From a virus, in the IMG/VR virus record IMGVR_UViG_3300009502_000028, positions 19,929-83,928 of that record: 64,000 bases of DNA; one strand, 5' to 3'. Both the position numbers and the translations under genes were made by a program. Below, in pieces: positions 15,009-20,979 of this stretch. The notes under the pieces were generated by a model. The model worked only from the letters and a program-made list of their open reading frames with translations. It made no database searches and was not told the origin of the DNA. Each line of letters starts with the position of its first letter. The stretch's first letter is position 1.

Positions 15009-15084
15009 TGGTGCTCCGGATGAGACTCGAACTCACGACCAATCGATTAAAAGCCGATTGCTCTTCCAACTGAGCTACCGAAGC
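15009..15084 (-). tRNA. tRNA-Lys(UUU)
   Basis: Acceptor GCTTCGG/CCGGAGC, D stem GCTC/GAGC, anticodon loop CTTTTAA (UUU), T arm with GAGTTCGAGTCTC, encoded CCA. First tRNA after the cluster promoter. Confidence 0.93.
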
Positions 15085-15095
15085 ATTACTTTATA

Positions 15096-15123
15096 AGTAT
15101 ACCGATATTTTTCTAATTGTCAA
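15096..15123 (-). promoter_or_regulatory. Promoter of the tRNA cluster
   Basis: Leftward TTGACA (15123-15118), 16 bp, TATACT (15101-15096), about 11 bases before the tRNA-Lys 5' end. The -35 element and the whole spacer are identical to the promoter at 15471-15498, so one is a copy of the other. Confidence 0.7.
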
Positions 15124-15464
15124 CATGTTTCCCCAACAATTGCGCCTTTAAAGTATTTAACTGCCCGAGTTGCCAGCCATGCTTGGGCTTTTGCGACTTC
15201 GGCAGGAATTTTGATATTCTTAGGCAATCCATAAATAGCTCTAGTGCGAGCGATATTAATTCCCTTTGCTTTATCAAAAATGTCACCGCTTTTTTGGTTA
15301 GCTTTACTCCAACCAAAAACGATTTTTGGACAATCACTATTTGTTAATACCGTTGCTAGAACGACGCCAATTGGCTCTCCACCACGGCGACGTTTTTGTC
15401 CGTGACTATTAACAAACACACTACTGCCCTTTTGTGTTCTCACATATTCGTATATTTCATTCAT
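15120..15464 (-). CDS. Hypothetical protein, 114 aa
   Basis: Starts MNEIYEYVRTQKGSSVFVNS, followed by a basic patch GQKRRRGGEPIG. The middle is beta-rich (VVLATVLTNSDCPKIVFGWS) and the C-terminus helical. Its strong promoter would give a leaderless transcript. The gene's last bases overlap the -35 of the tRNA promoter. No family recognised. Confidence 0.65.
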   Translation of the reverse strand: MNEIYEYVRTQKGSSVFVNSHGQKRRRGGEPIGVVLATVLTNSDCPKIVFGWSKANQKSGDIFDKAKGINIARTRAIYGLPKNIKIPAEVAKAQAWLATRAVKYFKGAIVGETC

Positions 15465-15470
15465 AGGAAC

Positions 15471-15498
15471 ATTATACCGATATTTTTCTAATTGTCAA
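15471..15498 (-). promoter_or_regulatory. Promoter of the 114-aa gene
   Basis: Leftward TTGACA (15498-15493), 16 bp, TATAAT (15476-15471), with ATG at 15464, six bases past the -10 element. Same -35 and spacer as the tRNA promoter. Confidence 0.7.
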
Positions 15499-15501
15499 CA
15501 C

Positions 15502-15807
15502 TCATTTGTGATTCTTTGGCACAGTTCCAACGTAGGAATAGACGCTACGAAACCTTGAAACAGAAGCTTCGTTTGTTTTGCCGTTCAAGTCAACGTATCG
15601 AACCCAGCCGGATTTTATTTCTAAAATTGTATTAGTATTTCGCCATTTCCACGGACTGGAGTGAAAATCTGTATATAGATCACCCGGTGACGGTAGTTTT
15701 GGAAAAACTTTAACTATTTCCCGCCCCGTCATAAATATTACAGATGCAATCACCGCTCCACATGCCAGTATGGGAAGAACTATTTTAATGGGGGGTTTAA
15801 AACGCAT
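15502..15807 (-). CDS. Membrane-anchored protein, 101 aa
   Basis: N-terminal helix PIKIVLPILACGAVIASVIF (residues 5-24) as a signal anchor, then a soluble part with several Trp residues (SSPWKWRNTNTILEIKSGWV). A single external or periplasmic beta-rich domain is likely. It ends just before the upstream promoter of the next gene. Function unknown. Confidence 0.6.
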   Translation of the reverse strand: MRFKPPIKIVLPILACGAVIASVIFMTGREIVKVFPKLPSPGDLYTDFHSSPWKWRNTNTILEIKSGWVRYVDLNGKTNEASVSRFRSVYSYVGTVPKNHK

Positions 15808-15810
15808 ATT

Positions 15811-16014
15811 TTACCGTCCCCAACATGCCCATGTTTGTTTTATGGCACTGACCACAAAATATACTAAGGCGTTAATTCGTCCTTGACCCTGCCGTTTTGC
15901 ACGTCTCTGATCGGCGGCACAACAATGTAATATATAAACAAACCGTCGTGGCTTTGAAAGCCCCATATCTATTCTACTGACTCCATCTCGATCTTTAAAT
16001 ATACGTGTTTTCAT
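15811..16014 (-). CDS. Hypothetical basic protein, 67 aa
   Basis: Starts MKTRIFKDRDGVSRIDMGLS. Strongly basic middle (QRRAKRQGQGR) and a hydrophobic C-terminal segment. Follows the conserved cassette promoter at 16044-16072 and precedes the membrane protein gene by three bases. Function unknown. Confidence 0.55.
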   Translation of the reverse strand: MKTRIFKDRDGVSRIDMGLSKPRRFVYILHCCAADQRRAKRQGQGRINALVYFVVSAIKQTWACWGR

Positions 16015-16043
16015 CTTTTTAGTGTTTTATATTTAACTCCCTA

Positions 16044-16072
16044 AGAGTATCAGAGTTATTATAATAAGTCAA
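16044..16072 (-). promoter_or_regulatory. Cassette-type promoter
   Basis: TTGACT (16072-16067), 17 bp containing TATAATAA, TACTCT (16049-16044). It shares a conserved block (TTATAATAA-TCTGATA) with the promoters at 16649, 17303, 17559, 17887 and 18265. Confidence 0.55.
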
Positions 16073-16079
16073 GCCCAAC

Positions 16080-16238
16080 CTAAACTTTCGTTCGAGCCGG
16101 GTATGCCACATTCCACCGCTCGTTCGCTTTTTTCACTTCCCGCTCGAATCGAATCCGGCGTGTCGGTGTGCTATAAGCATACGCCAACCGCCGAAGTAGG
16201 CGTTGGTTCTGTGCCTTTGATGACATGTCTTTTTTCAT
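16080..16238 (-). CDS. Small basic protein, 52 aa
   Basis: Starts MKKDMSSKAQNQRLLRRLAY and continues with many Arg residues. It begins four bases after the stop of the 55-aa gene. A possible nucleic-acid-binding peptide; no family recognised. Confidence 0.5.
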   Translation of the reverse strand: MKKDMSSKAQNQRLLRRLAYAYSTPTRRIRFEREVKKANERWNVAYPARTKV

Positions 16239-16242
16239 GGCC

Positions 16243-16410
16243 TCAATTTTTATTTTTATAGTTTTTTACCATTTTCAAATCCTCAACTACCTTCTTGAGG
16301 ATGTATGCTTGCTGTGTGTCCTCCGGCGTCATTGGCTCCGCTATTAGGACGTTTAGCAACTCGGTGTAGTTTTTGATCAAATCGTTAATCATCAAATCTT
16401 TAATCTTCAT
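16243..16410 (-). CDS. Small helical protein, 55 aa
   Basis: Starts MKIKDLMINDLIKNYTELLN, entirely helical with a basic C-terminus. Its ATG overlaps the end of the upstream gene, so it is probably translationally coupled. Function unknown. Confidence 0.5.
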   Translation of the reverse strand: MKIKDLMINDLIKNYTELLNVLIAEPMTPEDTQQAYILKKVVEDLKMVKNYKNKN

Positions 16411-16639
16411 TGTTTGTCATTTCGGTTGATCGAACGGTAACGGGTGCGACTTTTATTTCGAAGATACCTAATCCCAGGGGGCGGATAGCCAAATAACGAA
16501 CCACGCCGCCCATGATGATTGTTTGATTCTGGTGTAGCCACTTTTTAGCAAGCGTCGTATGCACCCGCATCGGCTCACGGAGAAGACAATTTAGGATTAA
16601 GTTTTCGTTCGTTATTTCGTTTTCGTTTTCGTTTTTCAT
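16400..16639 (-). CDS. Hypothetical protein, 79 aa
   Basis: Starts MKNENENEITNENLILNCLL. The coding repeat GAAAAC in the first codons resembles the MKNE starts of nearby cassette genes. First gene after the promoter at 16649; the 55- and 52-aa genes follow it. A beta-rich segment VVRYLAIRPLGLGIFEIKV is visible; no family. Confidence 0.6.
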   Translation of the reverse strand: MKNENENEITNENLILNCLLREPMRVHTTLAKKWLHQNQTIIMGGVVRYLAIRPLGLGIFEIKVAPVTVRSTEMTNNED

Positions 16640-16648
16640 CTTGGGTAA

Positions 16649-16677
16649 AGAGTATCAGAGTTATTCTAAAATGTCAA
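16649..16677 (-). promoter_or_regulatory. Cassette-type promoter
   Basis: TTGACA (16677-16672), 17 bp, TACTCT (16654-16649), then a short TTTACCC leader before the ATG at 16639. Confidence 0.6.
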
Positions 16678-16711
16678 CTTCGATCTGAATTTATTTATTG
16701 TTTACCAATCA

Positions 16712-17017
16712 CTAATCCGTATTCAAACTAATCTGCCCGGGATCACAACTCCAACAGTCACCGGCTTGATCTTCAACGATGATATACTTACCTCTAAACT
16801 CCACAACTCGCCCGGTAAAGTCATCATTGAAATCAGAATCATGTCGCCAGCGAACATCTACTTTGTCTCCACAATCGAAAGTTTCAAATGTTTCGTTATT
16901 CATCTTGGATATAGTTTGATCATTTTTTCCAATAACGCAATAACCATATTCGCCACCTTGGGCAATTTCCCACCAAGTGCCAATTTGGATTTCTTCGTAT
17001 GATAAAAATGTTTTCAT
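16712..17017 (-). CDS. Hypothetical beta-rich protein, 101 aa
   Basis: Starts MKTFLSYEEIQIGTWWEIAQ. Acidic and rich in Trp, Tyr and Gly, with CDPGQISLN near the end; the pattern suggests a small beta barrel. Upstream is a cassette-like TTGACT (17051-17046) with a weaker -10. No family recognised. Confidence 0.6.
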   Translation of the reverse strand: MKTFLSYEEIQIGTWWEIAQGGEYGYCVIGKNDQTISKMNNETFETFDCGDKVDVRWRHDSDFNDDFTGRVVEFRGKYIIVEDQAGDCWSCDPGQISLNTD

Positions 17018-17065
17018 ATAAATAATAATCCACGGTTCTATAATAAGTCAACCATTGTCTGCTAT

Positions 17066-17293
17066 CTATGGAACGTTGTTCCAATGCTCTCGGTTTTCAA
17101 CATCCAGGTGATAACTACTATCGGTGTCGATCCTCCATTGGACATCCTCCGACCACGCCTTATCCGGCGTTTGTGGCTTGTTACTTATTGAACATCCATG
17201 GCCCCATTCTGCATCCGCCCCGGCGTCGTGCCCGTAACGGAACCCCGCCGCAAATGCAGCCTTAAGCAATAATACAAGTTCTTCGTTTTTCAT
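17066..17293 (-). CDS. Hypothetical protein, 75 aa
   Basis: Starts MKNEELVLLLKAAFAAGFRY, an amphipathic helix with Gly/Ala followed by an acidic Trp-rich tail. A helical FAAGFxxGxDA start of this kind is common in small phage proteins of unknown role. Own promoter at 17303-17331. Confidence 0.6.
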   Translation of the reverse strand: MKNEELVLLLKAAFAAGFRYGHDAGADAEWGHGCSISNKPQTPDKAWSEDVQWRIDTDSSYHLDVENREHWNNVP

Positions 17294-17302
17294 CTCGGGT
17301 AA

Positions 17303-17331
17303 AGACTATCAGAGTTATTCTAAAATGTCAA
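17303..17331 (-). promoter_or_regulatory. Cassette-type promoter
   Basis: TTGACA (17331-17326), 17 bp, TAGTCT (17308-17303), leader TTTACCC, ATG at 17293. Confidence 0.6.
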
Positions 17332-17348
17332 CTTCGATCTGAATTATT

Positions 17349-17549
17349 TTAGTAAGTGTAAAGCCAGTTTATAAACCTCTGGTCAATTCGATCATAACTA
17401 TATCGCTTGTTGAATTTCATGGAAGCCAAGGCCAACGGCCTGCCGGGAGGATAACCTGCTCCATATCGCCGGCCCCAACGCATCAACAACCGCTTCTGCC
17501 AATCCGTTAATCCGTCAAATTCTGATCTGTTTATATAGTCTGTGCTCAT
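17349..17549 (-). CDS. Hypothetical basic protein, 66 aa
   Basis: Starts MSTDYINRSEFDGLTDWQKR, Arg/Tyr-rich. Own promoter at 17559-17587, and it terminates just before the promoter of the next cassette. No family recognised. Confidence 0.6.
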   Translation of the reverse strand: MSTDYINRSEFDGLTDWQKRLLMRWGRRYGAGYPPGRPLALASMKFNKRYSYDRIDQRFINWLYTY

Positions 17550-17558
17550 CTTGGGTAA

Positions 17559-17587
17559 AGACTATCAGAATTATTATACAATGTCAA
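17559..17587 (-). promoter_or_regulatory. Cassette-type promoter
   Basis: TTGACA (17587-17582), 17 bp, TAGTCT (17564-17559), TTTACCC leader, ATG at 17549. Confidence 0.6.
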
Positions 17588-17877
17588 CTTCGATCTGAAT
17601 ATATTCTATTGGCTTCCATTTGAATCACCCGCCGCATATCTATGTCAGGGATTCCAGTGTAATAAAAATCATCTGTTTTTTTATCTACCGGCTGCAAAGC
17701 CTCAAGACACTCATCATTAACCTCGACATTCGTTCCCAGCGTTTCCTCGACCAGCGGTTCTACCCAGATAAATGATGCCATAGCTTCTTCCACCGATATT
17801 TCCCTATGCCAGCACTGCATTAGGAGTTTTTGCATCTCGTCTTTAGTCATCACGTCATTGCTTTGTGTGTTTTTCAT
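17584..17877 (-). CDS. Hypothetical acidic protein, 97 aa
   Basis: Starts MKNTQSNDVMTKDEMQKLLM. Acidic and helical, with a MQCWHREISVEEAM segment. A truncated paralogue (MTKDELQEILMQCWHRETSV) lies at 18431-18544 next to a solitary CRISPR repeat. Own promoter at 17887-17915. Function unknown. Confidence 0.6.
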   Translation of the reverse strand: MKNTQSNDVMTKDEMQKLLMQCWHREISVEEAMASFIWVEPLVEETLGTNVEVNDECLEALQPVDKKTDDFYYTGIPDIDMRRVIQMEANRIYSDRS

Positions 17878-17886
17878 CTTGGGTAA

Positions 17887-17915
17887 AGACTATCAGAATT
17901 ATTATAATAAGTCAA
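17887..17915 (-). promoter_or_regulatory. Cassette-type promoter
   Basis: TTGACT (17915-17910), 17 bp, TAGTCT (17892-17887), TTTACCC leader, ATG at 17877. Confidence 0.6.
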
Positions 17916-17922
17916 GCCCGAT

Positions 17923-18255
17923 TCACAGACCGAACCGATGAAACCGTCGATAACGGCGAGTCTTATCAACTCCGTTGTCAGGCACGTCCCACGACGAAAT
18001 CGGCTTCCCATAGTGGCAGGGAACATCCGTTCCGCATCGGTCAATAGTTCGACTCCAACGATCTCCACAGCAGGAACAATCTGTTCCCTCGGTGCAACCG
18101 TCGAAATAGATACCATGTGATTCAGCAATTTTATTCGCCTCATTGGCGGAATGAGCTTGGACATATACTGTCTCGGCAACCTCGTTGTCAATTAGGAGCG
18201 TGCCCCCGCTGTTATTCTGGTAATATGGAAACCACTTCAATTGTTCGTTTTTCAT
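17923..18255 (-). CDS. Hypothetical Cys-rich protein, 110 aa
   Basis: Starts MKNEQLKWFPYYQNNSGGTL. The centre has CTEGTDCSCCGDRW, a Cys cluster likely to bind metal, and an AHSANEANKIAESHGIYF segment like small substrate-binding beta-alpha units. Own promoter at 18265-18293. No family recognised. Confidence 0.6.
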   Translation of the reverse strand: MKNEQLKWFPYYQNNSGGTLLIDNEVAETVYVQAHSANEANKIAESHGIYFDGCTEGTDCSCCGDRWSRTIDRCGTDVPCHYGKPISSWDVPDNGVDKTRRYRRFHRFGL

Positions 18256-18264
18256 TGTGGGTAA

Positions 18265-18293
18265 AGACTATCAGAATTATATTAATTTGTCAA
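18265..18293 (-). promoter_or_regulatory. Cassette-type promoter
   Basis: TTGACA (18293-18288), 17 bp, TAGTCT (18270-18265). The -35 element overlaps the last codons of the 24-aa frame at 18290-18364. Confidence 0.6.
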
Positions 18294-18364
18294 TCGTTTT
18301 CCGGTTGAACTATGAGAGCATCATATTCAGCCGCTAGGTCAACCGGGTTCCAGCAATCATTCAT
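18290..18364 (-). CDS. 24-aa frame directly behind solitary CRISPR repeat A
   Basis: Reads MNDCWNPVDLAAEYDALIVQ plus PEND. Its ATG lies nine bases after the 3' end of the CRISPR-like repeat at 18374-18409, in the same orientation. It may be a real micro-gene, a remnant of a longer gene, or chance. It ends at the -35 element of the next promoter. Confidence 0.3.
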   Translation of the reverse strand: MNDCWNPVDLAAEYDALIVQPEND

Positions 18365-18373
18365 ACCATACAA

Positions 18374-18409
18374 GGTGATATAGTAGCTGGTCTGTTCCAG
18401 CACTTCACC
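18374..18409 (-). repeat. Solitary CRISPR repeat A
   Basis: Matches the array repeat at 35 of 36 positions on the minus strand. No second repeat lies within spacer distance. The terminal GGTGA/TCACC and inner CTGG/CCAG pairings are kept. It sits between a truncated paralogue (18431-18544) and a 24-aa frame. Confidence 0.9.
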
Positions 18410-18430
18410 ACGCAATTCGTCTGCATTCAG

Positions 18431-18544
18431 TCACAGCGTTTCCTCGACCATCGTTTCTCCACAGATGGCGTCCAATGCGTCATCCACCGATGTTTCCCTA
18501 TGCCAGCACTGCATTAGGATTTCTTGCAACTCATCTTTAGTCAT
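18431..18544 (-). pseudogene. Truncated paralogue of the 17584-17877 gene, 37 aa
   Basis: MTKDELQEILMQCWHRETSV then DDALDAICGETMVEETL and a TGA. It aligns with the start of the 97-aa protein but stops early, and the CRISPR-like repeat follows about 20 bases later. Recombination at or near the repeat is a plausible cause of the truncation. Confidence 0.5.
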
Positions 18545-19092
18545 GGTTCGTAATCTATAGTTTTGGGAATATCTTGCACGAAACTTATCAAGACAACATC
18601 GGATTCCATCTCATCAATCCGATATTTCTTGTAGGATTCTATTAGGTAGGGTTTCCCGCCACAGGAGGTTTCAAACCCTTCCAGGTGGTTATCATACATT
18701 TTAGTAACCCGAACCCGACGAATCTTGTCGTGATACATAAAGCTGACCACCGGAAAGTTTAGATTCGATTTTGTATCCGGTGCCGGTGAAGAGACAGTTG
18801 GAATAATTTCAGGAGGGTCTTTGAGGGATTCCATGAAATGGGGCAGACTAGACGTCCAACGTGTGTGTGTGCAATCATATTTACAATGAACCGCCGAGAT
18901 TTTCTTTGTGTTAGGATCAAACATCATCCTCTCCTCAGAAAAAATTATCTTAGTCAGAGCATCATAACTGTCATTGTCCTCCCAATCGTATCCGAAACTA
19001 AATGCAATCCTCTGAATGACTTCGCTGTCAATCGAAGGATTGAATGACCATACTATTTTCCTGTAGTTTTTCATATTTTTCATATTTTTCAT
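18541..19092 (-). CDS. Hypothetical protein with CRISPR leader-repeat as 5' UTR, 183 aa
   Basis: The start is ambiguous because three in-frame ATGs sit in a 9-bp tandem repeat (AAAAATATG). The protein has YRKIVWSFNPSIDSEVIQRI, then AFSFGYDWEDND, and is a paralogue of 19790-20209. Upstream, in the same orientation, lie a CRISPR repeat (19111-19146) and a copy of the CRISPR leader with its promoter, so the mRNA would carry the repeat in its leader about 20-30 nt before the start. Family unknown. Regulation through repeat processing is a testable inference. Confidence 0.65.
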   Translation of the reverse strand: MKNMKNMKNYRKIVWSFNPSIDSEVIQRIAFSFGYDWEDNDSYDALTKIIFSEERMMFDPNTKKISAVHCKYDCTHTRWTSSLPHFMESLKDPPEIIPTVSSPAPDTKSNLNFPVVSFMYHDKIRRVRVTKMYDNHLEGFETSCGGKPYLIESYKKYRIDEMESDVVLISFVQDIPKTIDYEP

Positions 19093-19110
19093 ATTTTTAT
19101 TCTGGGTGGT

Positions 19111-19146
19111 GGTGATATAGTATCTGATCTGTTCCAGCACTTCACC
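19111..19146 (-). repeat. Solitary CRISPR repeat B
   Basis: 34 of 36 positions match the array repeat, minus strand. It is preceded by the duplicated CRISPR leader at the same distance as in the real array, but followed by a coding gene instead of spacers. Confidence 0.9.
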
Positions 19147-19259
19147 TGTATCCATTGTAACTATCGTATTATCAAAAAACCGTGTATCAATTTGCGAGCG
19201 GTAATGTATTCTATTATCCCTGATTTGTCAACATCAAACGCCATATTTCGCAAGTTCCA
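19147..19259 (-). promoter_or_regulatory. Duplicated CRISPR leader and promoter
   Basis: About 113 bp aligned without gaps to 2764-2876, with about 14 mismatches by eye. The promoter is preserved: TTGACA (19231-19226), 17 bp, TACATT (19208-19203). The GCCGCTCGCAA motif survives as ACCGCTCGCAA. It drives transcription leftward through repeat B into the 183-aa gene. Confidence 0.85.
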
Positions 19260-19314
19260 CATTGTCAAATGTTAGCTTGGTCCCCAAGTGTTTTCGTAGT
19301 TGTAATTTGGTCAT
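19234..19314 (-). pseudogene. Truncated paralogue of the 20497-20703 gene, 26 aa
   Basis: MTKLQLRKHLGTKLTFDNVE matches the first 17 residues of the 68-aa protein (MTKSQLQKHLGTKLTFELET), then runs into the duplicated CRISPR leader. The breakpoint lies near the leader's upstream edge, dating the leader copy as an insertion or recombination into this gene family. Confidence 0.55.
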
Positions 19315-19333
19315 ATCTATTATATCTTTTAAT

Positions 19334-19675
19334 TTAATCATTTTGATCCATCCAAATTTGAATTATTTTATCATCTTTATTTATAAAATTATATGCTCTT
19401 TGCCAACCTTTTCCATATATATTTTTGGATTTTTTTGCTTCTTCTGGTGAAACTACTTCACTTCCATATGATTCAAAACCCAAAATATTTAAAATTTTTG
19501 TTATAGATAAAATGTCATTATGTTCGACTCTAAGATCTAAATCATGATTTGATTTTCCATATTTAGCAACAGAACCAACTATTTTTGCCCCAAGTTTATC
19601 GGCTATTGGTTTAGCCATTTCCAATGTCCAATATCTATCAAAAAATTCTAATATTATATCTTTAAGTTTAATCAT
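19334..19675 (-). CDS. Minimal nucleotidyltransferase with capsid-targeting-like N-terminus
   Basis: 113 residues. The ATG at 19675 gives MIKLKDIILEFFDRY, the shared N-terminal peptide with an L-E end. The core GAKIVGSVAKYGKSNHDLDL matches the pol-beta nucleotidyltransferase signature (GSxA...DxD) near residues 36-55. Such domains transfer nucleotides to RNA, proteins or small molecules; MNT/HEPN antitoxins are one example, but no HEPN partner is adjacent. The peptide suggests possible packaging into the head. Confidence 0.65.
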   Translation of the reverse strand: MIKLKDIILEFFDRYWTLEMAKPIADKLGAKIVGSVAKYGKSNHDLDLRVEHNDILSITKILNILGFESYGSEVVSPEEAKKSKNIYGKGWQRAYNFINKDDKIIQIWMDQND

Positions 19676-19700
19676 ATAGATATAAATATCCAACTATATA

Positions 19701-19730
19701 CAAAAAGAAGCCCCATCTTTCGTTCGATGG
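19701..19730 (-). terminator. Putative terminator for leftward transcription
   Basis: Stem CCATC/GATGG with loop GAACGAAA followed by a T-rich CTTCTTTTTG tract on the minus strand, downstream of the 19790-20209 gene. Confidence 0.45.
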
Positions 19731-19751
19731 AGTCTTTATTCTATTTTAATA

Positions 19752-19837
19752 ACAATCCCGCCGTCTGCCATACTAATTTCTTTGGAACACTAACACAATC
19801 CCGCCGTCTGCCGTACTAATTTCTTTGGAACACTAAC
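19752..19837. repeat. Tandem 43-bp duplication
   Basis: 19752-19794 and 19795-19837 differ at one position. The second copy lies in the 3' end of the 19790-20209 gene, whose stop falls at the junction, so the duplication sets its C-terminus. Confidence 0.8.
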
Positions 19838-20209
19838 TTGAATCGACTTATCGCTATCCACAAAAACCACATTATCCGATTCAATGTGAACCGATAGTTT
19901 ACCGTCAGTAGATTCGATTACTATTGGATTCAACGGAGGATTATTTAACATTTTAATCAAAAATTCACCTGTCCATACTACCAAATATTCCGAGGATTTA
20001 TAATCCTTAACCAGATTCATTAATTTTCTGTTGGGATCAAATCCAACTCGAAAATTCTTATCAGTTATAACCATTGGAATCATTCTCGAATATATGGTAG
20101 ACGTTTCCCAATTATAACCGAAAGTAAAAGCAATCCTCTGTGGAAGTTCCAGACAAGTTACATCATCAGTAGGTTCAAAACCCCATATTATTTTTTTATA
20201 TTTTGTCAT
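19790..20209 (-). CDS. Hypothetical protein, 139 aa, paralogue of 18541-19092
   Basis: MTKYKKIIWGFEPTDDVTCL, then QRIAFTFGYNWETS and VGFDPNRKLM. These align with the 183-aa protein (YRKIVWSF, QRIAFSFGYDWED, MFDPNTKKI). The C-terminus ends at a tandem duplication. The family is unknown but has at least two members here, one controlled by the CRISPR-type leader. Confidence 0.65.
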   Translation of the reverse strand: MTKYKKIIWGFEPTDDVTCLELPQRIAFTFGYNWETSTIYSRMIPMVITDKNFRVGFDPNRKLMNLVKDYKSSEYLVVWTGEFLIKMLNNPPLNPIVIESTDGKLSVHIESDNVVFVDSDKSIQVSVPKKLVRQTAGLC

Positions 20210-20233
20210 ATTTTGTTTAACTGTATTTTGATG

Positions 20234-20407
20234 TTAATCTCCAATTTCCATTTTTACTGTGATTGTTTCTTTCCCACTAGTTCCAGAATATAGAAATTCT
20301 CCCGATGCATCGATAATAGAACCATTGAAAAAGTCAATTTCTTCTTTGAGATCATCAGCACCAATCTCGTATTCTCTAATAACTGTATATATGTGCCTAA
20401 TTTTCAT
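20234..20407 (-). CDS. Hypothetical protein, 57 aa
   Basis: MKIRHIYTVIREYEIGADDL then KEEIDFFNGSIIDASGEFLY. Small alpha/beta protein. It is preceded by a solitary IS right-end hairpin that abuts the start region. No family recognised. Confidence 0.5.
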   Translation of the reverse strand: MKIRHIYTVIREYEIGADDLKEEIDFFNGSIIDASGEFLYSGTSGKETITVKMEIGD

Positions 20408-20410
20408 ATT

Positions 20411-20440
20411 GATGAACTACCCACCCGCTAAAGCAGATGG
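20411..20440 (-). repeat. Solitary right end of the TnpB-1 element family
   Basis: Hairpin ACCCatCTGCtttaGCgGGTGGGT followed by AGTTCAT, closely matching 5416-5445 of the TnpB-1 element. No tnpB or left end is adjacent. It is either a remnant or a non-autonomous end. Confidence 0.65.
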
Positions 20441-20496
20441 GTTTTCTGCTCCCGCCAAGATAAAATGTTTAGGGCAGGGGTTTGCTGGCTCCCGAG

Positions 20497-20703
20497 TTAA
20501 TCAAGTGTTTTCTCAAAAGAAGGATTTAAAATTGCGTTAACAACTCGTTTATGCATAGCGTGAGCGTCAATCGAAGTCCAAATAAGGGATTTGATTAATT
20601 CCAAACGTTGGTTATCATCTAGGTCCGTAAATAACATCCTGAATGTTTCTAATTCAAATGTTAGCTTGGTCCCCAAGTGTTTTTGTAGTTGTGATTTAGT
20701 CAT
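20497..20703 (-). CDS. Hypothetical protein, 68 aa
   Basis: MTKSQLQKHLGTKLTFELET, helical with an acidic middle. A truncated copy of its N-terminus occurs at 19234-19314. Function unknown. Confidence 0.6.
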   Translation of the reverse strand: MTKSQLQKHLGTKLTFELETFRMLFTDLDDNQRLELIKSLIWTSIDAHAMHKRVVNAILNPSFEKTLD

Positions 20704-20705
20704 TA

Positions 20706-20909
20706 TTATTGATCATATTCATCATCATCTAATTCCTCACAATAATCCATATTGAGTCCCATAAGTCTGGCCTGTGCATCCAATTCAATCGTCATCAACT
20801 CAATTGGATTGCGACTCTTCAAGGCGTGTTCCCGTAGAGCATCCATATTGGCAATTCTGTTTGCAATGATTTCTGCTTGATCTAATGGTGGTAGGTCATT
20901 TAATTTCAT
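20706..20909 (-). CDS. Hypothetical protein, 67 aa
   Basis: ATG at 20909 gives MKLNDLPPLDQAEIIANRIA. Helical, with a very acidic C-terminus (EELDDDEYDQ). It ends two bases before the next start. No family recognised. Confidence 0.6.
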   Translation of the reverse strand: MKLNDLPPLDQAEIIANRIANMDALREHALKSRNPIELMTIELDAQARLMGLNMDYCEELDDDEYDQ

Positions 20910-20979
20910 AATTTTAAAAAATGGTGACACCCAGGCGATTTCCACGCCCCTGTCGCTTTCGCTGTCACAGTCTCAGATT

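Noticed and set aside
16944-17018. Possible tRNA-like fold upstream of the 101-aa gene
   Set aside because: No cloverleaf could be completed; the sequence is coding on the minus strand.
17865-18308. Several overlapping frames on both strands around 17.9-18.3 kb
   Set aside because: Only the 110-aa minus frame has a cassette promoter, short leader and the MKNE start shared with its neighbours.
18374-19146. Repeats A and B as the two ends of one long-spacer CRISPR unit
   Set aside because: They are 700 bp apart with coding sequence between them, far beyond spacer length.
18541-19155. Longer start for the 183-aa gene that would translate the CRISPR-like repeat (GEVLEQIRYYIT)
   Set aside because: The start would lie inside the repeat-bearing leader, and the paralogue at 19790 begins at the later position; the ATGs at 19092-19074 fit better.
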